Source: Clostridiales bacterium SIT11 (GTDB lineage Bacteria > Bacillota > Clostridia > Tissierellales > Peptoniphilaceae). From it: 64,000 nt of DNA. The position numbers and the translations under genes are program-made. Positions within the stretch are counted from its first letter, which is position 1, and every line of letters begins with the position of its first letter. Where the stretch lies: the NCBI GenBank assembly GCA_001299455.1, contig CYUK01000003.1:1364001-1428000 (forward strand), read 5' to 3'. The notes beneath the pieces are model-generated. The model was not told the origin of the DNA. It did no database searches and saw only the letters and a list, made by a program, of their open reading frames with translations. Below are positions 19,401 through 25,799 of this stretch, piece after piece.

Positions 19401-20989
19401 ATTTTAACTATGACAAAGATGGAATTTATACAGTTGTAAAAGGGAACTTAAAAAAGACAATAGATAAAAAAGAAATCCAAGAAGTCATTAAGAAGGCTGA
19501 AGAAATTCAACAAGCAGACGCAACAAGTCCAGACGGAAAAGACGTGGCCAAAGACAAGACTTGGGTTACTCCAGCAGTCCAAACCGCCTTCGACCAAGCC
19601 TTGGAAAACGCAAAAGCAGTTAACGAAAGAACTGATGCAAGCCAAGACGAAGTCAACCAAGCAGCAAAAGACCTAAAAGATGCTATGGCAAGCTATATTC
19701 CAGAAAATGGGACAAAAGATATCCAAGAACCAGTGGATAAAAAAGCCTTAAAGACCGCCTTAGAAAAAGCAAAAGAAGTAAAACAAGCAGACACAACCAG
19801 TCCAGACGGAAAAGATGTAGCTAAAGACAAGACCTGGGTCACTCCAGCAGTCCAAACCGCCTTCGACCAAGCCTTGGAAAACGCAAAAGAAGTTAACGAA
19901 AGAACTGATGCAAATCAAGACGAAGTCAACCAAGCAGCAAAAGACCTAAAAGATGCTATGGCAAGCTATATTCCAGAAAATGGGACAAAAGATATCCAAG
20001 AACCAGTGGATAAAAAAGCCTTAAAGACCGCCTTAGAAAAAGCAAAAGAAGTAAAACAAGCAGACACAACCAGTCCAGACGGAAAAGATGTAGCTAAAGA
20101 CAAGACCTGGGTTACTCCAGCAGTCCAAAAGGCTTTAGACCAAGCAAAAGCAGAGGCCAAAGCACTTTTAGAAAAGGTAGAAGCCACAAAAGACGACGTC
20201 AACCAAGCCACAAAAGAGTTAGAAGAAGCCATCAAGGCTTATAAACCAAAAGCAGGAAGAAAAGAGAAAGACAAACCTGTTGAACCAGATAAACCCATTG
20301 GGCCAGATAAGCCAGTGGAACCGGGCAAAACAAACCCATCCCACAGGAGAAAAGACAAGCCCAGTCCTAGCACTGTACTTCCAAGTCAAGTACAAAAAAC
20401 CCCGGAAGAAACTCAAGTCAAAGAAGAAGCGACCAAAGAAAGGCCAGCAAGAAGCCACTTCCTAGACATTCAAGGCCACTGGGCAGAAAAAGTCATCCAA
20501 GAAGTTGCAAACAAAGGTTACTTTAAAGGCACAAGCGCCACAACTTTCTCTCCCAATAAAACCACAACAAGAGCAGAATTTGTGACCGTCCTGGGAAGAC
20601 TGGCAAACATCAACCCAAGCAAGTACCCCAAGGCCAAGCAAGTAGATATCCAAGAAGGGTCCTATTATCAAGCTTATGCCAACTGGGCCATTGCAGAAGG
20701 CATTGTAAAAGGCACGGATGCAAACCACTTTAGTCCAGACCAAAAAATCACAAGAGAAGAAGTTGCCACCATTCTTGCCAGATACTTGGAAAAACAAGGA
20801 AAACTGGAAGACAAAAACCAGGCACAAACCTATAAAGACCAAGATCAAATCAGCTCCTGGGCTAAGGAAGCTGTAAAAGAGATGACAGAATTTGGTGCAT
20901 TTAAAGGAAATGACAAAGGAAAGTTTGTACCGAAAAAGTCCTTAACACGGGCAGAGTTTGCTCAAGTCATTTACAATATGAACTGGTAA
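13409..20989 (+). CDS. Giant SLH-anchored surface protein with two DUF4430-like modules
   Basis: About 2526 residues, a signal peptide followed by a mosaic. By nucleotide position: DUF4430-like module 1 (about 13800-14120, with SGWMYYINHFYSGYGV); helical FIVAR-like segments; DUF4430-like module 2 (about 16190-16610, with IFRYFGDYNENKYLYFDK); a domain at about 17480-18320 with DEDGNGLPDDTWYELAG, whose DxDxNG loop looks Ca-binding; Big_2 Ig domain (about 18340-18590); FIVAR repeats (19480-20260); Lys/Pro linker; three SLH domains (20455-20986). Start 13409 follows AAGGAG; an alternative ATG at 13385 overlaps the previous stop (TAATG) but lacks a ribosome binding site. It is probably cotranscribed with the gene before it. 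The ligand is unknown; corrinoid is inferred from context. Confidence 0.85.
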   Translation: MKNWKRVLSLFLAFLLMVTAGPLPIYGEEEPAKPKYRVTFTDDYGIESEPQEVEEGASAQIPTDFEPGPGELITAIRDEEGNKKNPSAPIFRNENFTIEYGDQVDVTLSVVGDERHNGSKDYKDQIIEPTKVTLTSQDLEIQKAQGYPTNKRYATPANALIKVMEEKTPKELTDDFKEQVNNGYIAKMFGLKEFQPGVGDKSGWMYYINHFYSGYGVKEAPALDQDSIRYFFVEDYTNNYYTWFDKTEATVEAGKPLDLDLSYSHFETMGGKTTTGKYQGATIYVDGKEYKKDGQVVKTDASGKAQIVLVDPGRHTVSAKHIGENGLFLTTMPFMEVHVEEGAVDQNQEKVDKVAQAFKDNSQASNTLWPKFKENKNILPLIKERLSMLSGVNVENVEPVIASVDEKNHVKEDGSLEYVKREELNAYGMNFENISFKIQFKLGEALSDPIDMRAMIAWDQDHFNGKIKEEADNFDFQKALGEGVNPEAVESSFKMPVYSTGSARTSWSKMNWSTDHEEIFKVSDPDFANKVNFAFTQPKEDTKVKITVTFTANDKVLNDTGRLEKPEDFQKQTREYTITVKGTGEESTTEEGLKALLDKYYLPENIKYSKGGSKVDFTQVLGDLQLLRYTRITDDQGEDVFNRNEITVTSDTPAVTINGYRANVDRFAKKEDLKGNLIIKLTRDGLSAEKKIPFTIKPVTEEELATELKMMELAKEHFFDGINDGQNKDKDHVTKNLHAFEEMNLDENGEPVWVYKANDKTGKGIIADFFLSSSQMESLGYRRFKSSNPAIISHENLLVNPQESAQEVTISTLLSSAQYKDSAEKHPKNQLLQKLYKQPIEVKVVVKGTAVSTEALEKKIQEGEALLGQMVEGPAPGQYPQGSKDSLQGEITKAKGTLGNPEATDEQIEVATRDLDAAIKATRAKANPLLAKVRIIAQDKENAYSEKSGFYDVQSSAAEKYGYVKPEDYKNKVTVADALATYHRAVYGEDFEKNPQKYLVINNSGGITKIFGVETMDIGYKVNNKMPTYPDKPDMGSLANDSLLKEGDQLNIFRYFGDYNENKYLYFDKVDYTGKAGESLNIKVLTEQYNTVSQKLEEVNVEKATVVVKKEGEVVAQGTTDENGLASIQLAPDMKGDYDVTVGKVLTDAGKEGKFIAPYAGLTVKEKEISLASLETLLEEAENLPEVDRISPDGKDVNPDQTWVTQEVDNALTEAKEEANNLIWEESQDQDKIEAAIQKLRQAIDNYKPMLGTKKVVDADLDLVIKGLENAYYAENGEEEKEISFNVSTTKQIPEGMKIQVTCGGDKVEGKDGAYKVKIKSKQTNLIVISVVDEDGKTVEKADGNEVSERFVINLHTIKVIDFKPAPGQFVNTSWTDYKDPNKVKENSVGSGLTLGSFGGHLIVDMLQPVKNDPKNPYGVDFTVFGNAFEISGKPNKYNQEPAAVYVMKDEDGNGLPDDTWYELAGSEHGKETTIRDYKVTYTNPKGAGKNIPWTDSLGDSGFVYANGYHKQEYYPIHENFPNINPDEESYQGTLILKGMNPSDITVNGKHQLRFGYAESRKTQLKGDLTSPDNPYTPDALEGSGGDAFDISWAIDKAGNPVKLDEIRFIKIVSATSANQEGGTGEISPEITGVTRTQAIAEDIDALKISSEIKRDYLGIGSSEYLIAQAYKDGKEAPHGDLVWTTSDPSLAKINPVTGLVEGLAPGEVDVTVSSKANPNIQAKYHFTVGQPIEIQEILGFQYPENKKNITGQGTVFMEPLVQNQFGEKIEIGKEDIQWESLTPDKFVMKPGFSEKGWVNASGKETGVGRIKYSYHNKSVEVPLLVYPKDSVVENVYGKTPRINDLDKALSLSYDSVILSSRTAKEKPYDEFVKLDQAASQKLAQSNKNLIIQGKFFEVQEENAGLKAADLKEISFKADEVIGDESLSQALGTAKPEMPLYDFTANIGSGPIKMGLKLVQGQFKAEDADQYKVGYYNKDTGTWEEVESTLDAERMTLYFNYDKDGIYTVVKGNLKKTIDKKEIQEVIKKAEEIQQADATSPDGKDVAKDKTWVTPAVQTAFDQALENAKAVNERTDASQDEVNQAAKDLKDAMASYIPENGTKDIQEPVDKKALKTALEKAKEVKQADTTSPDGKDVAKDKTWVTPAVQTAFDQALENAKEVNERTDANQDEVNQAAKDLKDAMASYIPENGTKDIQEPVDKKALKTALEKAKEVKQADTTSPDGKDVAKDKTWVTPAVQKALDQAKAEAKALLEKVEATKDDVNQATKELEEAIKAYKPKAGRKEKDKPVEPDKPIGPDKPVEPGKTNPSHRRKDKPSPSTVLPSQVQKTPEETQVKEEATKERPARSHFLDIQGHWAEKVIQEVANKGYFKGTSATTFSPNKTTTRAEFVTVLGRLANINPSKYPKAKQVDIQEGSYYQAYANWAIAEGIVKGTDANHFSPDQKITREEVATILARYLEKQGKLEDKNQAQTYKDQDQISSWAKEAVKEMTEFGAFKGNDKGKFVPKKSLTRAEFAQVIYNMNW
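19514..20140 (+). repeat. 273-bp in-frame tandem repeats (FIVAR domains)
   Basis: Units begin at 19514, 19787 and 20060, exactly 273 bp (91 codons) apart. Units one and two are almost identical at DNA level, including TSPDGKDVAKDKTWVTPAVQ and QAAKDLKDAMASYIPENG; the third diverges after its first third. Near-identity implies recent unequal exchange, so copy number may vary between strains. FIVAR modules usually act as stalks or bind matrix or sugars. Confidence 0.9.
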
Positions 20990-21033
20990 AAATAAGATGC
21001 AAGTGTATTAGATGGGTGGAATAAAAAAAGAAA

Positions 21034-21066
21034 GGAACACTTAGGCTTATCCTAGGTGTTCTTTTC
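21034..21066 (+). terminator. Terminator after the giant surface protein
   Basis: GGAACACTTAGG and CCTAGGTGTTC pair around a short loop and are followed by TTTTC. It ends the riboswitch 2 transcription unit 44 bp after the stop codon. Confidence 0.75.
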
Positions 21067-21080
21067 TAAAAGGAGGATGT

Positions 21081-21470
21081 ATGCATATTCGCAAATTAAA
21101 TATTCGCTTGGATGGTTTTTCAGGGAATCTCTTGGATACGATTCCTGACCGGAATAAGCCTTTAGATATTGAAGTGACCCACCGGGTAAAGATTAATCAG
21201 ATGGAAGGGGGAACAGAGGCGGTTTATCATTTGTATACAGATGTGGCTCCAAGTCCTCGGGCTCTCTTTACTTGTCAAGTGGACCAGGATATCCACGTGG
21301 AGTTTGCAGAAGCTTTAAGTAAAGAGGAGATGGTGGACCTGGCCTATCAAATTTGTTCCAATGGGGCCAACCAGCTGTCCTTTATTGTGGCCAGTATAAC
21401 CCGGGAATTAATTGAAACACCGATTCTTCTCCCGACGTCTTTAAATGCCCAGGCCTTTGAAATTGTATAA
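21081..21470 (+). CDS. Small SecB-like cytosolic protein (tentative)
   Basis: A 129-residue protein with no signal peptide or membrane segment, starting 14 bp after a terminator with AAAAGGAGGATGT as ribosome binding site. The pattern of N-terminal beta strands, the segment MVDLAYQICSNGANQLSFIV, and a C-terminal PILLPTSLNAQAFEI resemble the SecB export-chaperone fold, as in short Firmicute proteins annotated SecB-like. The resemblance is by eye only. A role in keeping the large secreted proteins of this locus unfolded before export would fit its position, but it could equally be an unrelated housekeeping protein. It reads as a one-gene unit. Confidence 0.6.
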   Translation: MHIRKLNIRLDGFSGNLLDTIPDRNKPLDIEVTHRVKINQMEGGTEAVYHLYTDVAPSPRALFTCQVDQDIHVEFAEALSKEEMVDLAYQICSNGANQLSFIVASITRELIETPILLPTSLNAQAFEIV

Positions 21471-21496
21471 AATAGTTTCATAGGGCCGGTTAAAAC

Positions 21497-21525
21497 TTGT
21501 AAATAGTTTGAAAATATGCTATTCT
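21497..21525 (+). promoter_or_regulatory. Promoter of third cobalamin riboswitch operon
   Basis: TTGTAA (21497-21502) and TATTCT (21520-21525) with 17-bp spacing. A palindrome (CTATTCTTAATATTAAGAATAG, split at its centre) overlaps the -10 and start region at about 21519-21540 and could be an operator. Confidence 0.6.
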
Positions 21526-21542
21526 TAATATTAAGAATAGCA

Positions 21543-21670
21543 TATTTTTCTATGTTTCAATGAAGGAATTCGGTGAAAATCCGAAGCAGTCTTACCTCTA
21601 CTGTAAGTGCCTAGCACGAGCCAGATACTTCAACATAGATAGGATTTATTCCTAGGTGGGGAAATTCCAG
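21543..21670 (+). ncRNA. Cobalamin riboswitch 3 (variant)
   Basis: Core elements GAATTCGGTGAAAATCCGAAGC, split here as GAATTCGGTGAAAA and TCCGAAGC, then CTACTGTAAGTG and GAGCCAGATACTTC, match the compact cobalamin aptamer pattern. This version differs clearly from riboswitches 1 and 2 (GTGAAAAT instead of GTGCAAAT, shorter arms), so it is not part of their duplication. It is followed by a terminator and then the ECF/nitrogenase-like operon, which it should repress when corrinoid is abundant. Confidence 0.88.
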
Positions 21671-21673
21671 TTA

Positions 21674-21704
21674 ATGACGCAACCTAGAGGCGTCTTTTTT
21701 TATT
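21674..21704 (+). terminator. Riboswitch 3 terminator
   Basis: A short GC stem, GACGC with GCGTC around AACCTAGAG, is followed by TTTTTTTATT. It sits 42 bp before the first operon gene and is the likely expression platform of riboswitch 3. Confidence 0.75.
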
Positions 21705-21745
21705 GAATTGCCTCTCAGGTTGCTTTTTATATTGAAAGGATGTCT

Positions 21746-22627
21746 ATGACTGATTTTTTTAAGGACTACAATCCCTGGGGCCAGGGACTCTTTTTTCTTT
21801 TTATTTTAGCGTTTACCATGTTTTTACGTCATCCTGTGGTTCAAGTGGCTAGTTTCCTAGGGGCCTTGTCCTATCTTTTGGTTCAAGTGGGCCTTCGAAA
21901 AAGCTGGAAAACTTTACTGGCCGCCATATCGACAGGGCTTTTTATTACGATTTTAAATCCGATTTTAATCCACCAAGGGGCGACGATTCTTTGGTATTTT
22001 CCCAATGGAAATCCCTTGACACTGGAGTCCCTTCTCTTTGGTTTGTCGGCAGGACTCATGTTTACCAGCATGATTCTTTGGTTTTCTTGCCACAACCGGG
22101 TCATGACCTCTGACCGGATTTTATATTTATTTGGCCGGATTTTACCTTCCCTGTCCTTAATTTTTTCCATGGTCTTGCGGTTTGTTCCCCTGTATAAGGA
22201 GAGGATCCAGACCATCTATGCCTGTCGGAAGGGGATTGGGGAGGATATGAGTCAGGGGTCTTTACTCCACCGCTTTAAAAATGCCTTGAAGATTTTTTCT
22301 ATTTTTGTCACCTGGTCCTTGGAGTCCAGTATTGAAACGGCGGACTCCATGAAGGCCAGGGGCCATGGATTGGAGGGGCGGACGCATTTTGCCCTCTTTA
22401 AAATGGAAGTGCGGGACTACTTCCTCTTGGGATTTGTTCTTTTAGGGGGCATCCTATGTATCCTGGCTGGATATTTTCGAAGATTTAAGATGGTCATTTA
22501 TCCAACGGTGAAGATTGCCAAGGTGGACGGCTTTGCTCTTGTGGCCTTTTTTGTATTCATTGTCCTGGCTTTTATGCCGGTTATTTTATCGCTTGTGGAG
22601 GAATACCAGTGGAAATACTCAAGGTAG
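21746..22627 (+). CDS. ecfT: ECF transporter T component (EcfT/CbiQ family)
   Basis: A roughly 293-residue integral membrane protein with about five to six hydrophobic segments and a cytoplasmic helical domain (about 140-230). It contains the EcfT coupling motif with ARG in ADSMKARGHGLEGR. It links the two ATPase halves to the S component in an energy-coupling-factor vitamin importer. The start at 21746 has GAAAGGA five bases upstream; another ATG two codons earlier overlaps that site. It is the first gene of an eight-gene run with overlaps or gaps of 18 bp or less, directly after cobalamin riboswitch 3, which points to a dedicated corrinoid importer and not a shared module. Confidence 0.9.
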   Translation: MTDFFKDYNPWGQGLFFLFILAFTMFLRHPVVQVASFLGALSYLLVQVGLRKSWKTLLAAISTGLFITILNPILIHQGATILWYFPNGNPLTLESLLFGLSAGLMFTSMILWFSCHNRVMTSDRILYLFGRILPSLSLIFSMVLRFVPLYKERIQTIYACRKGIGEDMSQGSLLHRFKNALKIFSIFVTWSLESSIETADSMKARGHGLEGRTHFALFKMEVRDYFLLGFVLLGGILCILAGYFRRFKMVIYPTVKIAKVDGFALVAFFVFIVLAFMPVILSLVEEYQWKYSR

Positions 22628-24246
22628 ATAATTTTTCATTTAAATATCCGGAAGGAAGGGACTGGACCTTAAAAGATGTGAATTTTTCTTTAAGGGAAGG
22701 GGAGTTCGTTCTTTTGACAGGCCTATCGGCTTCCGGGAAGACCACTCTTTTAAGGCAGTGTAAGAAGAGTTTGGCTGCTTTTGGGGAAAAGAAGGGGCAG
22801 ATTTTTTACAATAATAAGGATATCCAGGATTTGGATTTAAGAGAGGATGCGTCGGGCATCGGCTTTGTCCAACAAGACCCTCAAAACCAAATTGTCACAG
22901 ACAAGGTCTGGCATGAACTGGCCTTTGGCCTGGAATCCTTGGGCCTGGACCAGGAAACCATGCGGCTGCGAGTTGGAGAAATTGCCAGCTTTTTTGGGAT
23001 GGAGTCTTGGTTTTTAAAAAAGGTGACGGACCTGTCAGGTGGCCAGCTCCAAATGGTCAACTTGGCGTCGATTCTCTGTATGCAGCCCAAGCTCTTGCTC
23101 TTGGATGAGCCGACGGCCATGCTGGACCCCATTGCTTCTCTCGAATTTTTCCAAGGTTTAAACCGGGTTTGCCAGGAGCTGGGGATTACCATTCTTGTCA
23201 GTGAACACCGGTTGACGGAGCCCTATGCCCTGGCGGAACGGGTCTTGTTTTTGGAAAATGGGTCCATAGCCTTTGACGGAAAGCCAAGGGACTTTGTCCG
23301 GGAGATGAAGCGAGAGCCCAAGCCCATTTTAGAATCTCTGCCGACACCGGCTCAAATTTATGTTAAAAGTGACTGGCAGGGGGAGGTTCCCTTAACTGTT
23401 GGAGAGGCCTTAAGGAGTCGGCCAAAGTTAAGGGAAGGGCCCATTCTTTCGGAGGAAAAAGCCAAGGAAGAGGGGGCGGAAAAACCTCCGGTCTTGACCT
23501 TGAAAAATATTTACTTCCGCTACCAAAAGGAAGGGCCGGATATTTTAAAGGGGTTGAATTTTTCCCTCAGGCCTGGAGAAATCCATGGAATCTTAGGAGG
23601 CAATGGGGCTGGAAAGTCCACTATGCTGAAGTTGATTGCCGGAGTGGAAGAGGCCAGCCGAGGAAAAGTCATTGATGGGGAAGAGAAACGGAAAAAGGGT
23701 GAAGCCAACAGGGATATAGCCCTGGTTCCCCAACATCCCAAGGCCCTCTTTGTCTTTAAAAGGGTCCAGGAGGAGTTGGAAGAAATGTCGGAAGACCCGG
23801 AAAAAATCCAAGGAATTATTGAAGAATTTGAACTGGAGCAGATTTTAAACCACCACCCCTTTGACTTAAGTGGAGGGGAAATGGAACGTTTGGCCCTGGC
23901 CAAGATTCTTTTAAAGGAGCCAAAAATTTTACTCTTAGACGAGCCCACCAAAGGAATGGACGGCCAGTTTAAGTTGAAATTTAAGGATATATTAGACCGC
24001 TATGTAGGAAGGGGAGGGACTGTTTTAATGGTCAGCCACGATGTGGAATTTTGTGCAGAAACAGTCCACCAGTGCAGTTTGTTTTTTAATGGGGAGTGTA
24101 TTAGCCAGGGACCCAGCCGAGAATTTTTTTCAGGAAATCACTTTTACACCACAGCAGCCAATAAAATTTTTCGGAAGGAAAACCCCAATATACTCACCAT
24201 TGAAGATGCAATTGAAGGGATTCACCAAGAAGGAGGAAGAAAATGA
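22609..24246 (+). CDS. ecfA: Fused ECF ATPase (EcfA-EcfA')
   Basis: A 545-residue protein with two ABC ATPase domains in one chain. Domain 1 (1-235): Walker A GLSASGKT, signature LSGGQLQMV, Walker B LLLLDEPT. Domain 2 (about 290-530): Walker A GGNGAGKS, signature LSGGEMERLA, Walker B ILLLDEPT. Both Walker B Glu residues and both H-loop His (SEHR, SHD) are present, so both sites look functional. The GTG start at 22609 has GGAGG upstream and overlaps EcfT by 19 bp. Most Firmicutes encode EcfA and EcfA' separately; the fusion suits a self-contained transporter. Confidence 0.92.
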   Translation: MEILKVDNFSFKYPEGRDWTLKDVNFSLREGEFVLLTGLSASGKTTLLRQCKKSLAAFGEKKGQIFYNNKDIQDLDLREDASGIGFVQQDPQNQIVTDKVWHELAFGLESLGLDQETMRLRVGEIASFFGMESWFLKKVTDLSGGQLQMVNLASILCMQPKLLLLDEPTAMLDPIASLEFFQGLNRVCQELGITILVSEHRLTEPYALAERVLFLENGSIAFDGKPRDFVREMKREPKPILESLPTPAQIYVKSDWQGEVPLTVGEALRSRPKLREGPILSEEKAKEEGAEKPPVLTLKNIYFRYQKEGPDILKGLNFSLRPGEIHGILGGNGAGKSTMLKLIAGVEEASRGKVIDGEEKRKKGEANRDIALVPQHPKALFVFKRVQEELEEMSEDPEKIQGIIEEFELEQILNHHPFDLSGGEMERLALAKILLKEPKILLLDEPTKGMDGQFKLKFKDILDRYVGRGGTVLMVSHDVEFCAETVHQCSLFFNGECISQGPSREFFSGNHFYTTAANKIFRKENPNILTIEDAIEGIHQEGGRK

Positions 24247-25799
24247 AAAAAATGCAAAAGAAGTTAAGCTGGATTTTGGCCCTCGTCCTTTTATTTTCCA
24301 TGACGACAGGACCTGTCTTTGCAGCGTCTCGGGTAGACAAGGAAGTAAAAGAAACGGCAAAATTTTTGTACACAACAGTCAAGGAACCGGGATTTGGAAC
24401 CATGGCTGGGGAATGGACCGTCCTCTCCCTAGCCCGGAGTGGAGAGCCTGTACCGGCTGGTTACTATGAAAATTACTACAAGAAAGTGGAAGAAGCTGTA
24501 AAGAGCAAGAATGGAGACTTATCGAAGAATAAGTTTACGGAATATTCCAGAATTATTTGCTCCTTAACAGCCATTGGAAAGGATCCAAGGAATGTAGCCG
24601 GCTACGACCTGGTAAAGCCCCTATCCAATTTTAAAAATGTCTTAAAACAAGGATTGAACGGCCCCATCTGGGCTTTAATTGCCCTGGATACCAAGGGCTA
24701 TGAATTATCAAAAATTGATTCTAGCGCAGACCAAAATTCCAGAGAACGGATGGTACAAGAAATCCTAAGACGGGAAGTAAATGGTGGCGGCTGGAATCTT
24801 ATGGGAGACAAGGCCGACCCGGATATGACGGCTATGGCCCTTTATTCCTTAGTTCCCTATAGAAATCAACCCAAGGTAAAGGCAGCCATTGACCGGGGTG
24901 TCCAAGCCCTGTCAGATATGCAACTTCCCACAGGTGGCTACCAAACAATGGGGGATGAAAATTCAGAATCCTCTGCCCAAACCATTATTGCCCTGGCAAG
25001 CCTGGGCATTGATCCTTCCAAGGACCACCGTTTTGTAAAAAGTGATGCCAGTGGAAAGAGACAGTCTGTTGTAGACGCACTTTTAACCTACAAGGCACCC
25101 CAAGGCGGCTTTAAACATGTTCATGATGAAGCAAGTGCCAATGGCATGGGGACGGACCAAGCCATGGAAGCCCTCGTTGCCCTAAAGCGGTTTGAAGAAA
25201 AGAAACCGGCCCTCTTTGCTATGAAGCAAGATGGAGGGGTTAAAGGAAATACAGGAAATATTGACAAAAACCAAGAGTTTACAGACATCCAAGGCCACTG
25301 GGCAGAAGCCTTACTTCAAAAGACCAAGGGCTATGGCATTGCCAATGGAAGCAAGACTTTTGCTCCTAATAAGGCCATTACTCGAGGGGAGTTTGCTGTA
25401 GGCCTAGTCCATGGATTGGACTTAAAATTAGAAAAGGAAAGTCCTGTAAGCTTTAAAGATGTCAAGGGAAGCGAATGGTATGGAAAAGAAATTTCGATTG
25501 CTACGGCCCAAGGAATTATCAAGGGCCGGGGAGATGGAAATTTTGACCCCAATGCAAATATTACCCGGCAAGAAGCTATGGCCATGCTGGCCCGGGCCCT
25601 ACCTGAAGCCAAGGCCAATGAAGGAAGTCTGAAACAATTTAAGGACTTAAATCAATTAGCTGCCTGGGCAAAGCCATCTGCAGCTTTGATGGTGGAAAAG
25701 GGAATTGTCAAGGGACGTCCTGAAGGCTTGGCCCCTCTGGCTAAGATTAACCGTGCTGAAGGCGTTCAAATGATTGACCGTCTGGCTGGAGTAAAATAA
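24243..25799 (+). CDS. SLH-anchored alpha/alpha-barrel surface protein
   Basis: A 518-residue protein: signal peptide (1-28, cleavage near VFAAS), an alpha/alpha-barrel of prenyltransferase-like helical repeats (about 35-320, with VNGGGWNLMGDKADPDMTAM and SSAQTIIALASLGIDPSKDH), then three SLH domains (about 345-518). The barrel motifs match those of the 1054-residue protein at 10221, but this protein has no DUF4430 of its own. The next gene, overlapping by one base, encodes a membrane-anchored DUF4430 protein. The two halves of the intrinsic-factor architecture are therefore split over adjacent genes. The ATG overlaps the ecfA stop (ATGA). Confidence 0.87.
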   Translation: MKKMQKKLSWILALVLLFSMTTGPVFAASRVDKEVKETAKFLYTTVKEPGFGTMAGEWTVLSLARSGEPVPAGYYENYYKKVEEAVKSKNGDLSKNKFTEYSRIICSLTAIGKDPRNVAGYDLVKPLSNFKNVLKQGLNGPIWALIALDTKGYELSKIDSSADQNSRERMVQEILRREVNGGGWNLMGDKADPDMTAMALYSLVPYRNQPKVKAAIDRGVQALSDMQLPTGGYQTMGDENSESSAQTIIALASLGIDPSKDHRFVKSDASGKRQSVVDALLTYKAPQGGFKHVHDEASANGMGTDQAMEALVALKRFEEKKPALFAMKQDGGVKGNTGNIDKNQEFTDIQGHWAEALLQKTKGYGIANGSKTFAPNKAITRGEFAVGLVHGLDLKLEKESPVSFKDVKGSEWYGKEISIATAQGIIKGRGDGNFDPNANITRQEAMAMLARALPEAKANEGSLKQFKDLNQLAAWAKPSAALMVEKGIVKGRPEGLAPLAKINRAEGVQMIDRLAGVK

